Source: Planctomycetia bacterium (GTDB taxonomy: Bacteria > Planctomycetota > Planctomycetia > Pirellulales > S012-138). Taken from it: 44,673 bases of DNA. The stretch is taken from assembly GCA_016177915.1 (NCBI GenBank), contig JACOUI010000255.1, positions 1 through 44,673 of the forward strand, given 5' to 3'. The notes under the pieces are model-generated. The model saw only the letters and a program-made list of their open reading frames with translations, ran no database searches and had not been told where the DNA came from. Each line of letters opens with the position of its first letter. The first letter of the stretch is position 1. Below, piece after piece: positions 24,973 to 31,765 of the stretch. Made by a program: the position numbers and the translations under genes.

Positions 24973-25620
24973 ATGTCCAAGGCAGAGCAGCTCGACCGCT
25001 TGCTGCGGTGCGGCATCGTCGCCATCGTCCGCGCAGGCCGCGGCGAACTCCTGGTCGACGCGGCCGAAGCATTGCTTTCTGGCGGCATCGACGTAATTGA
25101 AATCACGTTCACGGTTCCCAAGGCCCAGCGGGTTTTGGAGCAAGTCGCGGACCGTTTGGGGGACAAAGTTCTCTTGGGGGCGGGAACGGTGCTGGACGCC
25201 GCCACGGCGCGGGCGGCGATGCTGGCGGGGGCGGAGTTTTTCGTATCGCCGGCCGTCAATCTCGACGTCATCCGCCTCGCCCGGCGGTACGGCAAACTCG
25301 TGCTCCCCGGCGCTTTCACGCCGACAGAGATTCTGACGGCCTGGGAGGCGGGGGCGGACCTCGTCAAGGTTTTTCCCTGCGATACGCTCGGCCCGGCCTA
25401 CTTGCAGGCCGTCGCGGCCCCGCTGCCACAGGTGCCTCTGGTGCCGACCGGCGGGATCACGCTCGATAACGCCGCGGCGTTTTTGCAGGCCGGGGCCTGT
25501 GCGCTGGGCATCGGCGGATCGCTCGTGCCGGCGCAGGCGGTCGCGGCCGGCGACCTTGCGCGCATCGAAACGCTGGCCAGGCAGTTCGTTCAGGTCGTGG
25601 CGGACGCGCGGAAGCCGTAG
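24973..25620 (+). CDS. eda: KDPG/KHG aldolase
   Basis: A 215-residue class I aldolase cleaving 2-dehydro-3-deoxy-6-phosphogluconate to pyruvate and glyceraldehyde 3-phosphate (also active on 4-hydroxy-2-oxoglutarate in the family). Motifs: GIVAIVRAGRGEL, GGIDVIEITFTVPKAQ (active-site Glu), LLGAGTVLDAATARAAMLAG, EFFVSPAVNLDV, the Schiff-base Lys in DLVKVFPCDTLGP, and LVPTGGITLDNA. The start MSKAEQLDRLLRCG is chosen; the ORF-track form adds 74 unlikely residues. No edd gene is near, so it may serve hexuronate breakdown or the Entner-Doudoroff pathway with a distant partner. Confidence 0.94.
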   Translation: MSKAEQLDRLLRCGIVAIVRAGRGELLVDAAEALLSGGIDVIEITFTVPKAQRVLEQVADRLGDKVLLGAGTVLDAATARAAMLAGAEFFVSPAVNLDVIRLARRYGKLVLPGAFTPTEILTAWEAGADLVKVFPCDTLGPAYLQAVAAPLPQVPLVPTGGITLDNAAAFLQAGACALGIGGSLVPAQAVAAGDLARIETLARQFVQVVADARKP

Positions 25621-25959
25621 TCGGACGAGCGGGCACGCGGCCTCGAGCGCGCCCGTCGAGCACGCCCTTCGCAACCAATGCGGAGCAGCTCTTAGGGTGG
25701 CGGCGTCGAATGCGGGGAGAGCGGACTCCAGTGGCCGCCGCGCTCAGGGCGTGCCACCCGTGCCACCCGCAAATTCGGCGTCCGCGGCACCGCCGGCCAT
25801 CGCGGCGGCTTTCGGTCCGCCGCGTGAATGGCCATCCGTGTCGGGTTTTCACTTTCCTGCACCAGCGGATGATATGTTTCGATTGTCGGCGAAAAACCAA
25901 TTCGGATGTGGGGTCCGAAACGCACAAAATCGACGCGCGCAAACGCGGAAAGGGCCGGT
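25621..25959. other. Intergenic region between eda and the PilZ-like gene, with a repeat element
   Basis: No gene is supported in 339 nt. Element copy 4 fills 25657-25770. The remainder leads to the PilZ-like gene; GGAAAGGGCC just before the ATG at 25960 can serve as its ribosome-binding site. Confidence 0.65.
25657..25770 (-). repeat. CACGCCCT/AGGGCGTG-bounded element, copy 4
   Basis: Inverted repeats at 25661-25668 and 25746-25753 (span 93), followed by GCCACCCGTGCCACCC. It begins 36 nt after the eda stop. In the interior GGCGGC and GCCGCC can pair. Confidence 0.85.
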
Positions 25960-26604
25960 ATGTCCCAAGACGCCCCCGCACCCCAGTCGCAGCCGCCCGT
26001 TGGCTCGGCCTCCTGCTTTGAACCCGCCTCGTCCGACAAGGAGGCCGAACGCGTCGTGGCCATGCTCTTGAAGTGGGACAAGGTGTGCCAAGGCCACCAA
26101 TCGGAAAAACGCACCAACGACCGGTTCCGCTTTGTTTCGCAGGCGATCCTGATGCCCTGGCCGAACCGTGACGGCGCGCTCGCGTCGCCCGCCAGAAGTT
26201 GCGAAGGCCTGCTGCCGGTCTTTCCCGGCTGGACGAGGAATATCTCGACGGCGGGAGTGGCCGTCGTCTGCACCGACTTCATTCGGCCGGCCGCGGAAAG
26301 CACGCGCGAATCCGATTTCGTGCGCCTCCGCCGCGTGATGCCGGAAAGCTCGCCCTGCGCCGTCGGCCTGTTCGATCGCGAAAAGAGGGCGACGTGGCTC
26401 AAAGGCACGGTGCTGCGGCACCGCGAGTTCGACGGGGGGCTGGTGGAGATGGGCATCGGCTTTGACGGCCGGCTCACCGACGAGGAGATGCAGGGGATTC
26501 CGGCCTTCAAGAACACGGTGGAGCAGATCGTGCCCAAGCTCTCCTGGGTGCGCTGTCCCCCGCCGCGGCTGGATTTCGACGACGAATGCGACGACGAACG
26601 GTGA
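25960..26604 (+). CDS. PilZ-like domain protein
   Basis: A 214-residue predicted cytoplasmic protein. Start at MSQDAPAPQSQPP, preceded by a purine-rich GGAAAGGG. The segment KRTNDRFRFVSQAILMP followed by WTRNISTAGVAVVCTDF looks like a PilZ domain: a basic Arg-rich strand start and then an NxSxxG-type turn, the two elements that bind c-di-GMP. The canonical RxxxR is not perfect (EKRTNDRFR), so binding is a hypothesis. The C-terminal part is helical and acidic, ending DDECDDER. The GGDEF protein at 18661-20262 is a possible source of the ligand. Confidence 0.65.
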   Translation: MSQDAPAPQSQPPVGSASCFEPASSDKEAERVVAMLLKWDKVCQGHQSEKRTNDRFRFVSQAILMPWPNRDGALASPARSCEGLLPVFPGWTRNISTAGVAVVCTDFIRPAAESTRESDFVRLRRVMPESSPCAVGLFDREKRATWLKGTVLRHREFDGGLVEMGIGFDGRLTDEEMQGIPAFKNTVEQIVPKLSWVRCPPPRLDFDDECDDER

Positions 26605-26617
26605 CGAACGGGCCGGG

Positions 26618-27514
26618 TTACACGTCCACTCCCTCCCGCGCCGTCAGCTCCGCAAAGAGGCCGCACAGCCGCTGCGTCATCGGCCCGGCCTTGCCGCCGC
26701 CAATCGGCCGGCCATCGACTATGATCACAGCCGCCAATTCGCCCATCGTGCCCGTGCAGAACATCTCGTCGGCCCGGTAGACCTCCGCGAGCGAGATGTC
26801 GCGCTCTTCGATCGGGATCGAGTTATCGCGGCAAAGCTGCTGGACGGCGGCGCGGGTGATCCCCTCGGGGCAGGCGATGGGGCGGCTGGTGAGGACGGTC
26901 CCACCTACAACCAGAAAAACGTTCGTGGCGTTGGTCTCGGCCACGAAGCCACGGGCGTCGAGCATCAGGGCGTCGTCGGCGCCGGCGGCGTTGGCCTCGA
27001 TCTTGGCCAGGATCGAGTTGAGCAGGTTACAGTGGTGGATTCTCGGGTCCAAAACGTCGGGCGACGGCCGGCGGACGGAGCTGGTGATGAGCGTGACGCC
27101 GGACTTGTCGTAGACGGGCGGCTTGTGCTCGGCCAGGACGATGAGCGTGGGACCGGCCTGGCTGAGCCGGGGATCCATGCCGGAGGTGATTTTGACGCCG
27201 CGCGTGAGCGTCAGGCGGATGTGGACGTCGTGCCGCATCTGATTGGCGGCGAGGGTGCGCGAGATTTCGCGCGTGATGTCGTCGTGCGTCGGGATGCTTT
27301 GGAAGGCCAGCGCCAGGGCCGAGCTGCGCAGGCGGTCGAGGTGCTCGCGGAGGCGGAAGATGCGGCCGTGGTAGAGCCGCAGCCCTTCCCAGACGGCGTC
27401 GCCGCCCTGCACGGCCGAATCGAAGGGGCTGATGCCGGCCTCGCTACGGTGTACGAGCCGGCCGTTGACGTTCACAAGGATGTCGCGGTTCTTTTCGCTG
27501 TAAGTCTGGAGCAT
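26618..27514 (-). CDS. Class IV (fold type IV) aminotransferase-like protein
   Basis: A 298-residue protein with the branched-chain/D-amino-acid aminotransferase fold: NVNGRLVHRSEAGISPFDSA, GDAVWEGLRLYHGRIFRL (phosphate-site Arg region), HIRLTLTRG, DDALMLDARGFVAETNATNVF (conserved Glu) and EVYRADEMFCTGTMGEL. In relatives the PLP lysine lies just before the N-[YL]-x-x-N segment of the strand leading to LAK (for example KSLNLL or KVSGNY). Here the strand reads DPRIHHCNLLNSILAK, with Ile-His-His in that place, so the usual Schiff-base lysine appears to be missing. The gene is intact and otherwise conserved. The label branched-chain aminotransferase would therefore be unsafe. Confidence 0.88.
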   Translation of the reverse strand: MLQTYSEKNRDILVNVNGRLVHRSEAGISPFDSAVQGGDAVWEGLRLYHGRIFRLREHLDRLRSSALALAFQSIPTHDDITREISRTLAANQMRHDVHIRLTLTRGVKITSGMDPRLSQAGPTLIVLAEHKPPVYDKSGVTLITSSVRRPSPDVLDPRIHHCNLLNSILAKIEANAAGADDALMLDARGFVAETNATNVFLVVGGTVLTSRPIACPEGITRAAVQQLCRDNSIPIEERDISLAEVYRADEMFCTGTMGELAAVIIVDGRPIGGGKAGPMTQRLCGLFAELTAREGVDV

Positions 27515-27559
27515 GTCCTGCGCTCCACGTCACCTGACCCCAGCCACAGTCGGCGCTGC

Positions 27560-27871
27560 TCAACGACACTCGTATTTCTGGGGGTCGAGCTTGCGCTCTT
27601 GGTAATACCTCTCCAGCGCATCGTAGATTCCGCCGCGGCCGGGAAGTCCGCGGAACAAAAACCGATTCAGCGTCGAGCCGGCGTAGAAGCGCTCCTTGTT
27701 GCGGCTCGGGGCGCCCGCCGTGGCGGCACTGTGGCGGAACACGAAGTCGTCCGTGGCGTGGTCGTACTTCTCGACGGTGGGCTTCGGCTTGGGAGAGTCG
27801 GCCGCCGAGGCGGCGGCGATCCCAATAGCGACGCAGCAGAGAATCACGATCAAGCTCGCAAGGCGTCGCAT
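27560..27871 (-). CDS. Small secreted protein, unknown
   Basis: A 103-residue protein I cannot assign. A clear signal peptide (MRRLASLIVILCCVAIGIAA, then ASAAD as a likely cleavage site) is followed by a short hydrophilic domain with DDFVFRHS, ERFYAGSTLNRFLFRG and ALERYYQERKLDPQKYECR. AAGGGGGG precedes the ATG. It lies 45 nt before the aminotransferase gene on the same strand, so they may be co-transcribed. Confidence 0.72.
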   Translation of the reverse strand: MRRLASLIVILCCVAIGIAAASAADSPKPKPTVEKYDHATDDFVFRHSAATAGAPSRNKERFYAGSTLNRFLFRGLPGRGGIYDALERYYQERKLDPQKYECR

Positions 27872-28262
27872 GAAACACCCCCCTTGTCATCGGTGGATTC
27901 TTCGCCACGGGCAAACCCCGGTCGCTTTCGGACCGATCGTAAACGCCACCGGCGCGACCGTCCACCACCAACCGAAAGTCGCAAATCATCGCCAGCTCAA
28001 TCTCGCTTCGATTGCCGATAAGACAGCGTCCCACGTCAAGTCACTTTGATGACAGAGATTGAATGCGTTGATATCGCTTTTTGGACGATTCGGTGGAAAA
28101 CGTTCCTTGCAGGAACGGATCAAACCGTCGCAATCCATTGAGCCATAAGCTCTTGAAACGCTGCGTGCATCGCCGGCCGAGTTTTGGCACGCGAAGTGTT
28201 TTATCTTCCGCCAAGCACCTGCTCTCAACAAAACACGACCCACTGAACGTAGAAGGAAGAAG
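27872..28262. other. Intergenic region between two small secreted-protein genes, AT-richer than its surroundings
   Basis: No gene is supported in 391 nt between divergent genes. From about 27980 the DNA is visibly richer in A and T than the rest of the window, consistent with a promoter region. AGAAGGAAG precedes the ATG at 28263. A weak TGGCAC-like box lies near 28195. Confidence 0.55.
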
Positions 28263-28712
28263 ATGCTCACGATCCGCAAGACCCTGGCCCTGACTGTGCT
28301 TTCCGTCTCGCTGATGGCCGCCGCAAGCGCCTCGGCCCAGTCCTACGAGCACGTTGACCAGCTCGCCAACCAGCTTCAGCGACAGAGCGCGAACCTCTAC
28401 TGGCAGTTCCGCGCTCACTTCCGCCACACGACGGAATACCGGCACCTGCTGAGCGACACGGCGCGCATGTACCGCCTGTCGGCCCACGTTCACGAAGTGA
28501 TTCACCACGGCGCGGACATCCACCACATCGCCAGCGACGTGGAGCAGCTCGACCAGGCCTTCCACCACGTGGAAGAGGTGGTGGACCACATCGAGCACGA
28601 CGCGCTGGGGCACGGCTTCGGGCACGTCCACGGCGACACGCGGCACGTCCGCCGCCAGCTTCGCCAGATGGAGGCGACGTTGCACCACCTGCGCGACGAC
28701 GTTCGCTGGTAG
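28263..28712 (+). CDS. His-rich secreted protein, unknown
   Basis: A 149-residue protein with a signal peptide (MLTIRKTLALTVLSVSLMAA, cleavage probably after ASASA). The mature part is all-helical and very rich in histidine: HVHEVIHHGADIHHIASDV, FHHVEEVVDHIEHDALGHGF, GHVHGDTRH and TLHHLRDDVRW. Heptad-like spacing suggests an antiparallel helical bundle or coiled coil. Periplasmic metal binding (zinc, copper or nickel) is a reasonable guess from composition only. A strong AGAAGGAAG ribosome-binding site precedes the start. The gene stands alone. Confidence 0.8.
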   Translation: MLTIRKTLALTVLSVSLMAAASASAQSYEHVDQLANQLQRQSANLYWQFRAHFRHTTEYRHLLSDTARMYRLSAHVHEVIHHGADIHHIASDVEQLDQAFHHVEEVVDHIEHDALGHGFGHVHGDTRHVRRQLRQMEATLHHLRDDVRW

Positions 28713-28812
28713 CGCGAAGCGGGCCGAACGACCGGCCAGCCGACAAACCGACCACCCTCCACCCGCGCTCTTTGCCGCCGCCTACGCCGCGGCGCCAGGG
28801 AGCGCGGGTTTG

Positions 28813-30087
28813 TCATTTGGCCGGTCTGGTCATTTGGCCGGCCTTAACGACGCCGCCCTGCATGACGGCGATGAACCGACGACGGTCTTCGAGAATGGAA
28901 ATGTCGGCGGCGACGTCGCCATCGACGACGAGCACGTCGGCCAGCTTGCCCGGCTCGAGCGTTCCCAATTCGTCGCCGCGGCCGAGAATCTCCGCGCCGG
29001 TCTTCGTGGCGCACTGGATCGCGTCCAGCGGCGAGAAGCCGACGTAGTTGACGAAGAACGACAGCTCGCGGGCGTAGTCGCCGTGCGGGTTCCAGCCGAA
29101 GCCGTAGTCGCCGCCCATGCCCAAGCGTCCGCCTTCCTTCAAGATCCAGCGGGCGCTCTCGGCGCCGCCTTCCAGCGTTTCCTTGTGGCCGTCGATCACG
29201 CGCTGCGACAGGCCGAACTCCGGCCCGCGCTCGATGGAGGCCAGCTCGAAGTAGAGGGCTGGCACGACGGGCACGTCGCGCGCGAGAAGCAGGTCCATCG
29301 CCTCGCGGTCCATGAACGTGGCGTGCTCGATCGCGTCGTAGCCGGCGCGGAGGGCGTTCTTGATCCCTGCGGTCGCCCGGCAATGGCCCGTCACTTTCAG
29401 CTTGTGGTTGTGGGCGGCGTCGACGACGGCGTGCATCTCCTCGAAGGTCATGCAGAGGGTGTGATGGTCGTTGGTGTCGGGAGCGGCGGCGTCGCCCGTC
29501 GGATACGTTTTGACCCACTCGACGCCGTCCTTGACGAGCTTCCGCACGGCCGCGCGGGCTTCGTCCGGGCCGTTGATGAGGAGCACGAGTCCCTCCATGC
29601 CGATCTTGCGGAAGTCGGGGTTCCAGTCCATGAGTCCGCCGACGCCGCAGATTTCCCGGCCGCTGGAGGCCAGGCGCGGGCCGGGGACGAGGTCGCTGTC
29701 GATCGCCTTTTTCAGCCAGACGTCGATGTTGAAGAGACTGCCGCCGCTGCGTGCGGAGGTGTAGCCGCACTCCAGGGCGAGCTTGCAATTGGCCGCGGCC
29801 AGGAGCGTGACGTATTCGACGGGGTACTTGATGTCGAGGTCTTCGAGGGCGGCGACGTCGAAATACGTGGCGTGGAAATGCGCTTCGACGAGGCCGGGCA
29901 TGATCGTTCCGCCGCGGGCGTCGATAATCTCGGCGTCGGGCGGCGCGGCCGGCGCGGCGGCGACGGGACCGGCGTAGACGATCTTGCCGCCCTTGACGAC
30001 GAGCGCCGCATCGCGGAGGGGCGGCTGGCCGGCGCCGTCGATGAGCTGGCCGTGGCGGATAACGGTCGTGCCGGTGGCGAGTTGCAT
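28813..30087 (-). CDS. Amidohydrolase family protein
   Basis: A 424-residue metal-dependent hydrolase of the amidohydrolase superfamily, resembling the imidazolonepropionase/Xaa-Pro dipeptidase-like group. The metal ligands are visible: PGLVEAHFHATY (HxH), the bridging Lys candidate in VEWVKTYPTGD, TGHCRA and AIEHATFMD (two His), and GMGGDYGFGWNP (Asp). The N- and C-terminal strands form the usual beta-sandwich (LVVKGGKIVYAGP; LGTLEPGKLADVLVVDGD). There is no signal peptide. The substrate is unknown; a cyclic amide or dipeptide is typical for relatives. Confidence 0.9.
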   Translation of the reverse strand: MQLATGTTVIRHGQLIDGAGQPPLRDAALVVKGGKIVYAGPVAAAPAAPPDAEIIDARGGTIMPGLVEAHFHATYFDVAALEDLDIKYPVEYVTLLAAANCKLALECGYTSARSGGSLFNIDVWLKKAIDSDLVPGPRLASSGREICGVGGLMDWNPDFRKIGMEGLVLLINGPDEARAAVRKLVKDGVEWVKTYPTGDAAAPDTNDHHTLCMTFEEMHAVVDAAHNHKLKVTGHCRATAGIKNALRAGYDAIEHATFMDREAMDLLLARDVPVVPALYFELASIERGPEFGLSQRVIDGHKETLEGGAESARWILKEGGRLGMGGDYGFGWNPHGDYARELSFFVNYVGFSPLDAIQCATKTGAEILGRGDELGTLEPGKLADVLVVDGDVAADISILEDRRRFIAVMQGGVVKAGQMTRPAK

Positions 30088-30151
30088 GGGGGAAGCCTTT
30101 GCGTTGCGGGATTTGGCCGCGGGCCGGCCGACACCCGACGCGTGGCTTTTC

Positions 30152-30208
30152 GGGCAGGCGAGACGCCTACCCTACGCAGTAAGGCAGGCGGGCCGCCTAC
30201 CCTACGGG
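30152..30208. repeat. GGGCAGGCGAGACGCCTACC-type repeat, copy 1 (contains the FHA-kinase stop)
   Basis: Two hairpins in tandem, GGCAGGCGAGACGCCTACC and GGCAGGCGGGCCGCCTACC, each followed by CTACG. On the minus strand the terminal GTAGGG supplies the TAG of the FHA-kinase gene at 30204-30202. Related DNA is found at 36478-36535. Confidence 0.8.
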
Positions 30209-31425
30209 TCGGCGGAAAGGGACTTGAAGGTTCCGATCCGGTTCAGATCGCGCAACAGCTCGATCGGCGTCTGGAAGCGGTCTTCGGGCCGTTTGGCCAG
30301 GAGCTTGATGACCACGTCCTGGAACAGGTCGTCGATGGCAAGCTGATATTTCTTGGGCCGCACCGGCTCCGCCTCGCGGATCATGCGCATCAGCTCCAGG
30401 AGCGACTTGCTCTCGAACGGCGCCCGGCCCGTGAGGAGTGCGTAGAGCGTCGCCCCGAGGCTGTACATGTCGGAGCGGCTGTCGGAGCGGGCGCTGTCGA
30501 GGATCCGCTCGGGGGCCAGATAGGCCACGTCGCCCAAGACCTGACCCTGCTGCGTCACCTGCCGCGCCAGCGTCCCCTCCAGGGCCTTGGCCAGGATCAA
30601 ATCGCCCAGCAAACAGACCTTGTCGGCCTTGCGGCGAAGGATGTTGGCGGGCGTCACGTTGCGATGGATGATCTTGTTGTGGAAGGCCTCCTCCAGCGCG
30701 CGGCCGACGTGCACCGCCACCCGCCACACGTCGCGCCAGTCGAGCATGCCCTCGATGCCGATCCGGGCGATGACCTGCGTCATGCTCTCGCCGTCGACGT
30801 ATTCCATCGCCGACCAGCAATAAGGCCCCGTCTTGCCCGCGTTGTAAAGCTGCACGATGTTGGGGTGCTTGATCGGCAGCATGGTCTTCATCGCGCGGAC
30901 GAAGCGCTCTTTTTGCTCCTCGGTGTTCGTCGGGTCGGGCGTGAGGACCTTGACGGCCACGGCCCGGTTGTTTTGCGTGTCGGTCCCCTTGAAGACCACG
31001 CCGTTGCTGCCGCGGGCCAGGACGGAGTCGAGTCGGTAGTTGGCGAACGTCTGCCCGAGCAGTTTTTCCAGCCCGCCGGCCGCGGGCGTCACGACCGGCC
31101 GGTCGCGGACCATCGTGGTGCTTTCCTGCGGGCGGTGGACCTCGAAGCGGAACTGGGTGTCGCCGACGCGGAAGACGTCGCCGGAGCGGAGCTCCTGCTG
31201 GTCGATTCTCTGATTGCCCATCAGCGTGCCGCTGCTGCTGCTGGCGTCGACGAGCGTAACCTTGTCGCCGGCGACGACGACGCGGCAGTGGACGCGCGAC
31301 ATGGCGGCGTCGGCGATCTGCGTGTCGCTGGCCTGGCCGCGGCCGATGACCAGCGTCTGGCCGTCGTGCAGGGCGAAGGTGCGCCCCGTTTCCGGTCCGG
31401 CGATGACGACAATCTGGCGTTCCAT
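30202..31425 (-). CDS. FHA domain-pseudokinase-like protein
   Basis: A 407-residue protein. Residues 1-100 are an FHA phosphothreonine-binding domain (LVIGRGQASDTQIADAAMSR, then VHCRVVV and SSSGTLMGNQRI). Residues about 130-390 are a Hanks-type kinase fold with the ATP Lys (AVKVL, K159) but a catalytic loop reading IIHRNVTPANIL, in which the catalytic Asp (HRD) is Asn256 and the following Lys of HRDxKxxN is Thr. The metal motif DFG is GDL (D275). APER and a full C-lobe follow. It is thus probably a pseudokinase or very weak kinase used as a scaffold. Its stop codon lies in a dispersed repeat. Confidence 0.92.
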   Translation of the reverse strand: MERQIVVIAGPETGRTFALHDGQTLVIGRGQASDTQIADAAMSRVHCRVVVAGDKVTLVDASSSSGTLMGNQRIDQQELRSGDVFRVGDTQFRFEVHRPQESTTMVRDRPVVTPAAGGLEKLLGQTFANYRLDSVLARGSNGVVFKGTDTQNNRAVAVKVLTPDPTNTEEQKERFVRAMKTMLPIKHPNIVQLYNAGKTGPYCWSAMEYVDGESMTQVIARIGIEGMLDWRDVWRVAVHVGRALEEAFHNKIIHRNVTPANILRRKADKVCLLGDLILAKALEGTLARQVTQQGQVLGDVAYLAPERILDSARSDSRSDMYSLGATLYALLTGRAPFESKSLLELMRMIREAEPVRPKKYQLAIDDLFQDVVIKLLAKRPEDRFQTPIELLRDLNRIGTFKSLSADP

Positions 31426-31508
31426 GGAGCGATCCTCAAAGGTCGATGGCGACGTGGCCGTCTATCATGCCATGCGGAAACGCGCCGTACAATCCGCAGC
31501 CTCAGCCG

Positions 31509-31564
31509 GTAGGACGGCCCTTCTGGGCCGTCGCTATCGAGACGGCCTGGAAAGGCCGTCCTAC
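31509..31564. repeat. Dispersed palindromic repeat, GTAGGACGGCC family, copy 3
   Basis: A 56-nt copy in the opposite orientation to copy 1: GTAGGACGGCCCTTCTGGGC, then a short loop and GACGGCCTGGAAAGGCCGTC followed by CTAC. Both arms are nearly identical to copy 1. Confidence 0.92.
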
Positions 31565-31612
31565 GGGGCTAAATCCCCAGCGCCCGCCGCTTCTCGAGGA
31601 TGAAGGTCATCC

Positions 31613-31722
31613 ACACTAACCCGACGCGCCAGCGAGGGAGACGGCGAGCGAGCGCAGGGGCGCGGCGCAGCGTATGCAAGCGTATCGCGTCGATCTCCCT
31701 CGCTGGCGCTTCGGGTTAGTGT
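31613..31722. repeat. Long inverted repeat, ACACTAACCCGA...GGGTTAGTGT
   Basis: The left arm (31613-31641) begins ACACTAACCCGACGCGCCAG and ends CGAGGGAGA; the right arm (31694-31722) is its near-perfect complement, ending GCGCTTCGGGTTAGTGT. The 52-nt loop contains GTATGCAAGCGTAT. This kind of repeat is familiar from planctomycete intergenic DNA. Confidence 0.85.
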
Positions 31723-31729
31723 TGGTCAG

Positions 31730-31757
31730 GCTACATCGCGCGGAGCGCGATGGCTAC
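31730..31757. repeat. GCTACATCGCGCGGAGCGCG palindrome
   Basis: A 28-nt near-perfect palindrome running from GCTACATCGCGC to GCGCGATGGCTAC, 8 nt after the end of aceE on the minus-strand reading. It could act as a 3' stem-loop, but no U-tract follows. Confidence 0.75.
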
Positions 31758-31765
31758 GATTTCCA

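Larger units (their letters stand above)
31426..31765. other. Repeat-rich intergenic region upstream of the FHA-kinase gene
   Basis: No gene is supported in 340 nt. Three palindromic elements of different families lie side by side (31509-31564, 31613-31722 and 31730-31757). The aceE gene ends at the right edge. Confidence 0.8.

Noticed and set aside
28192-28210. Possible sigma-54 promoter (TTTGGCACGCGAAGTGTT) before the His-rich gene
   Set aside because: The -24 TGGCAC part is good but the -12 element does not match TTGC at the required spacing.
28810-31512. 900-aa plus-strand ORF
   Set aside because: It lies antisense to the amidohydrolase and FHA-kinase genes; its composition (Asp/Val/His/Gly/Arg-rich without motifs) is that of a high-GC shadow frame.
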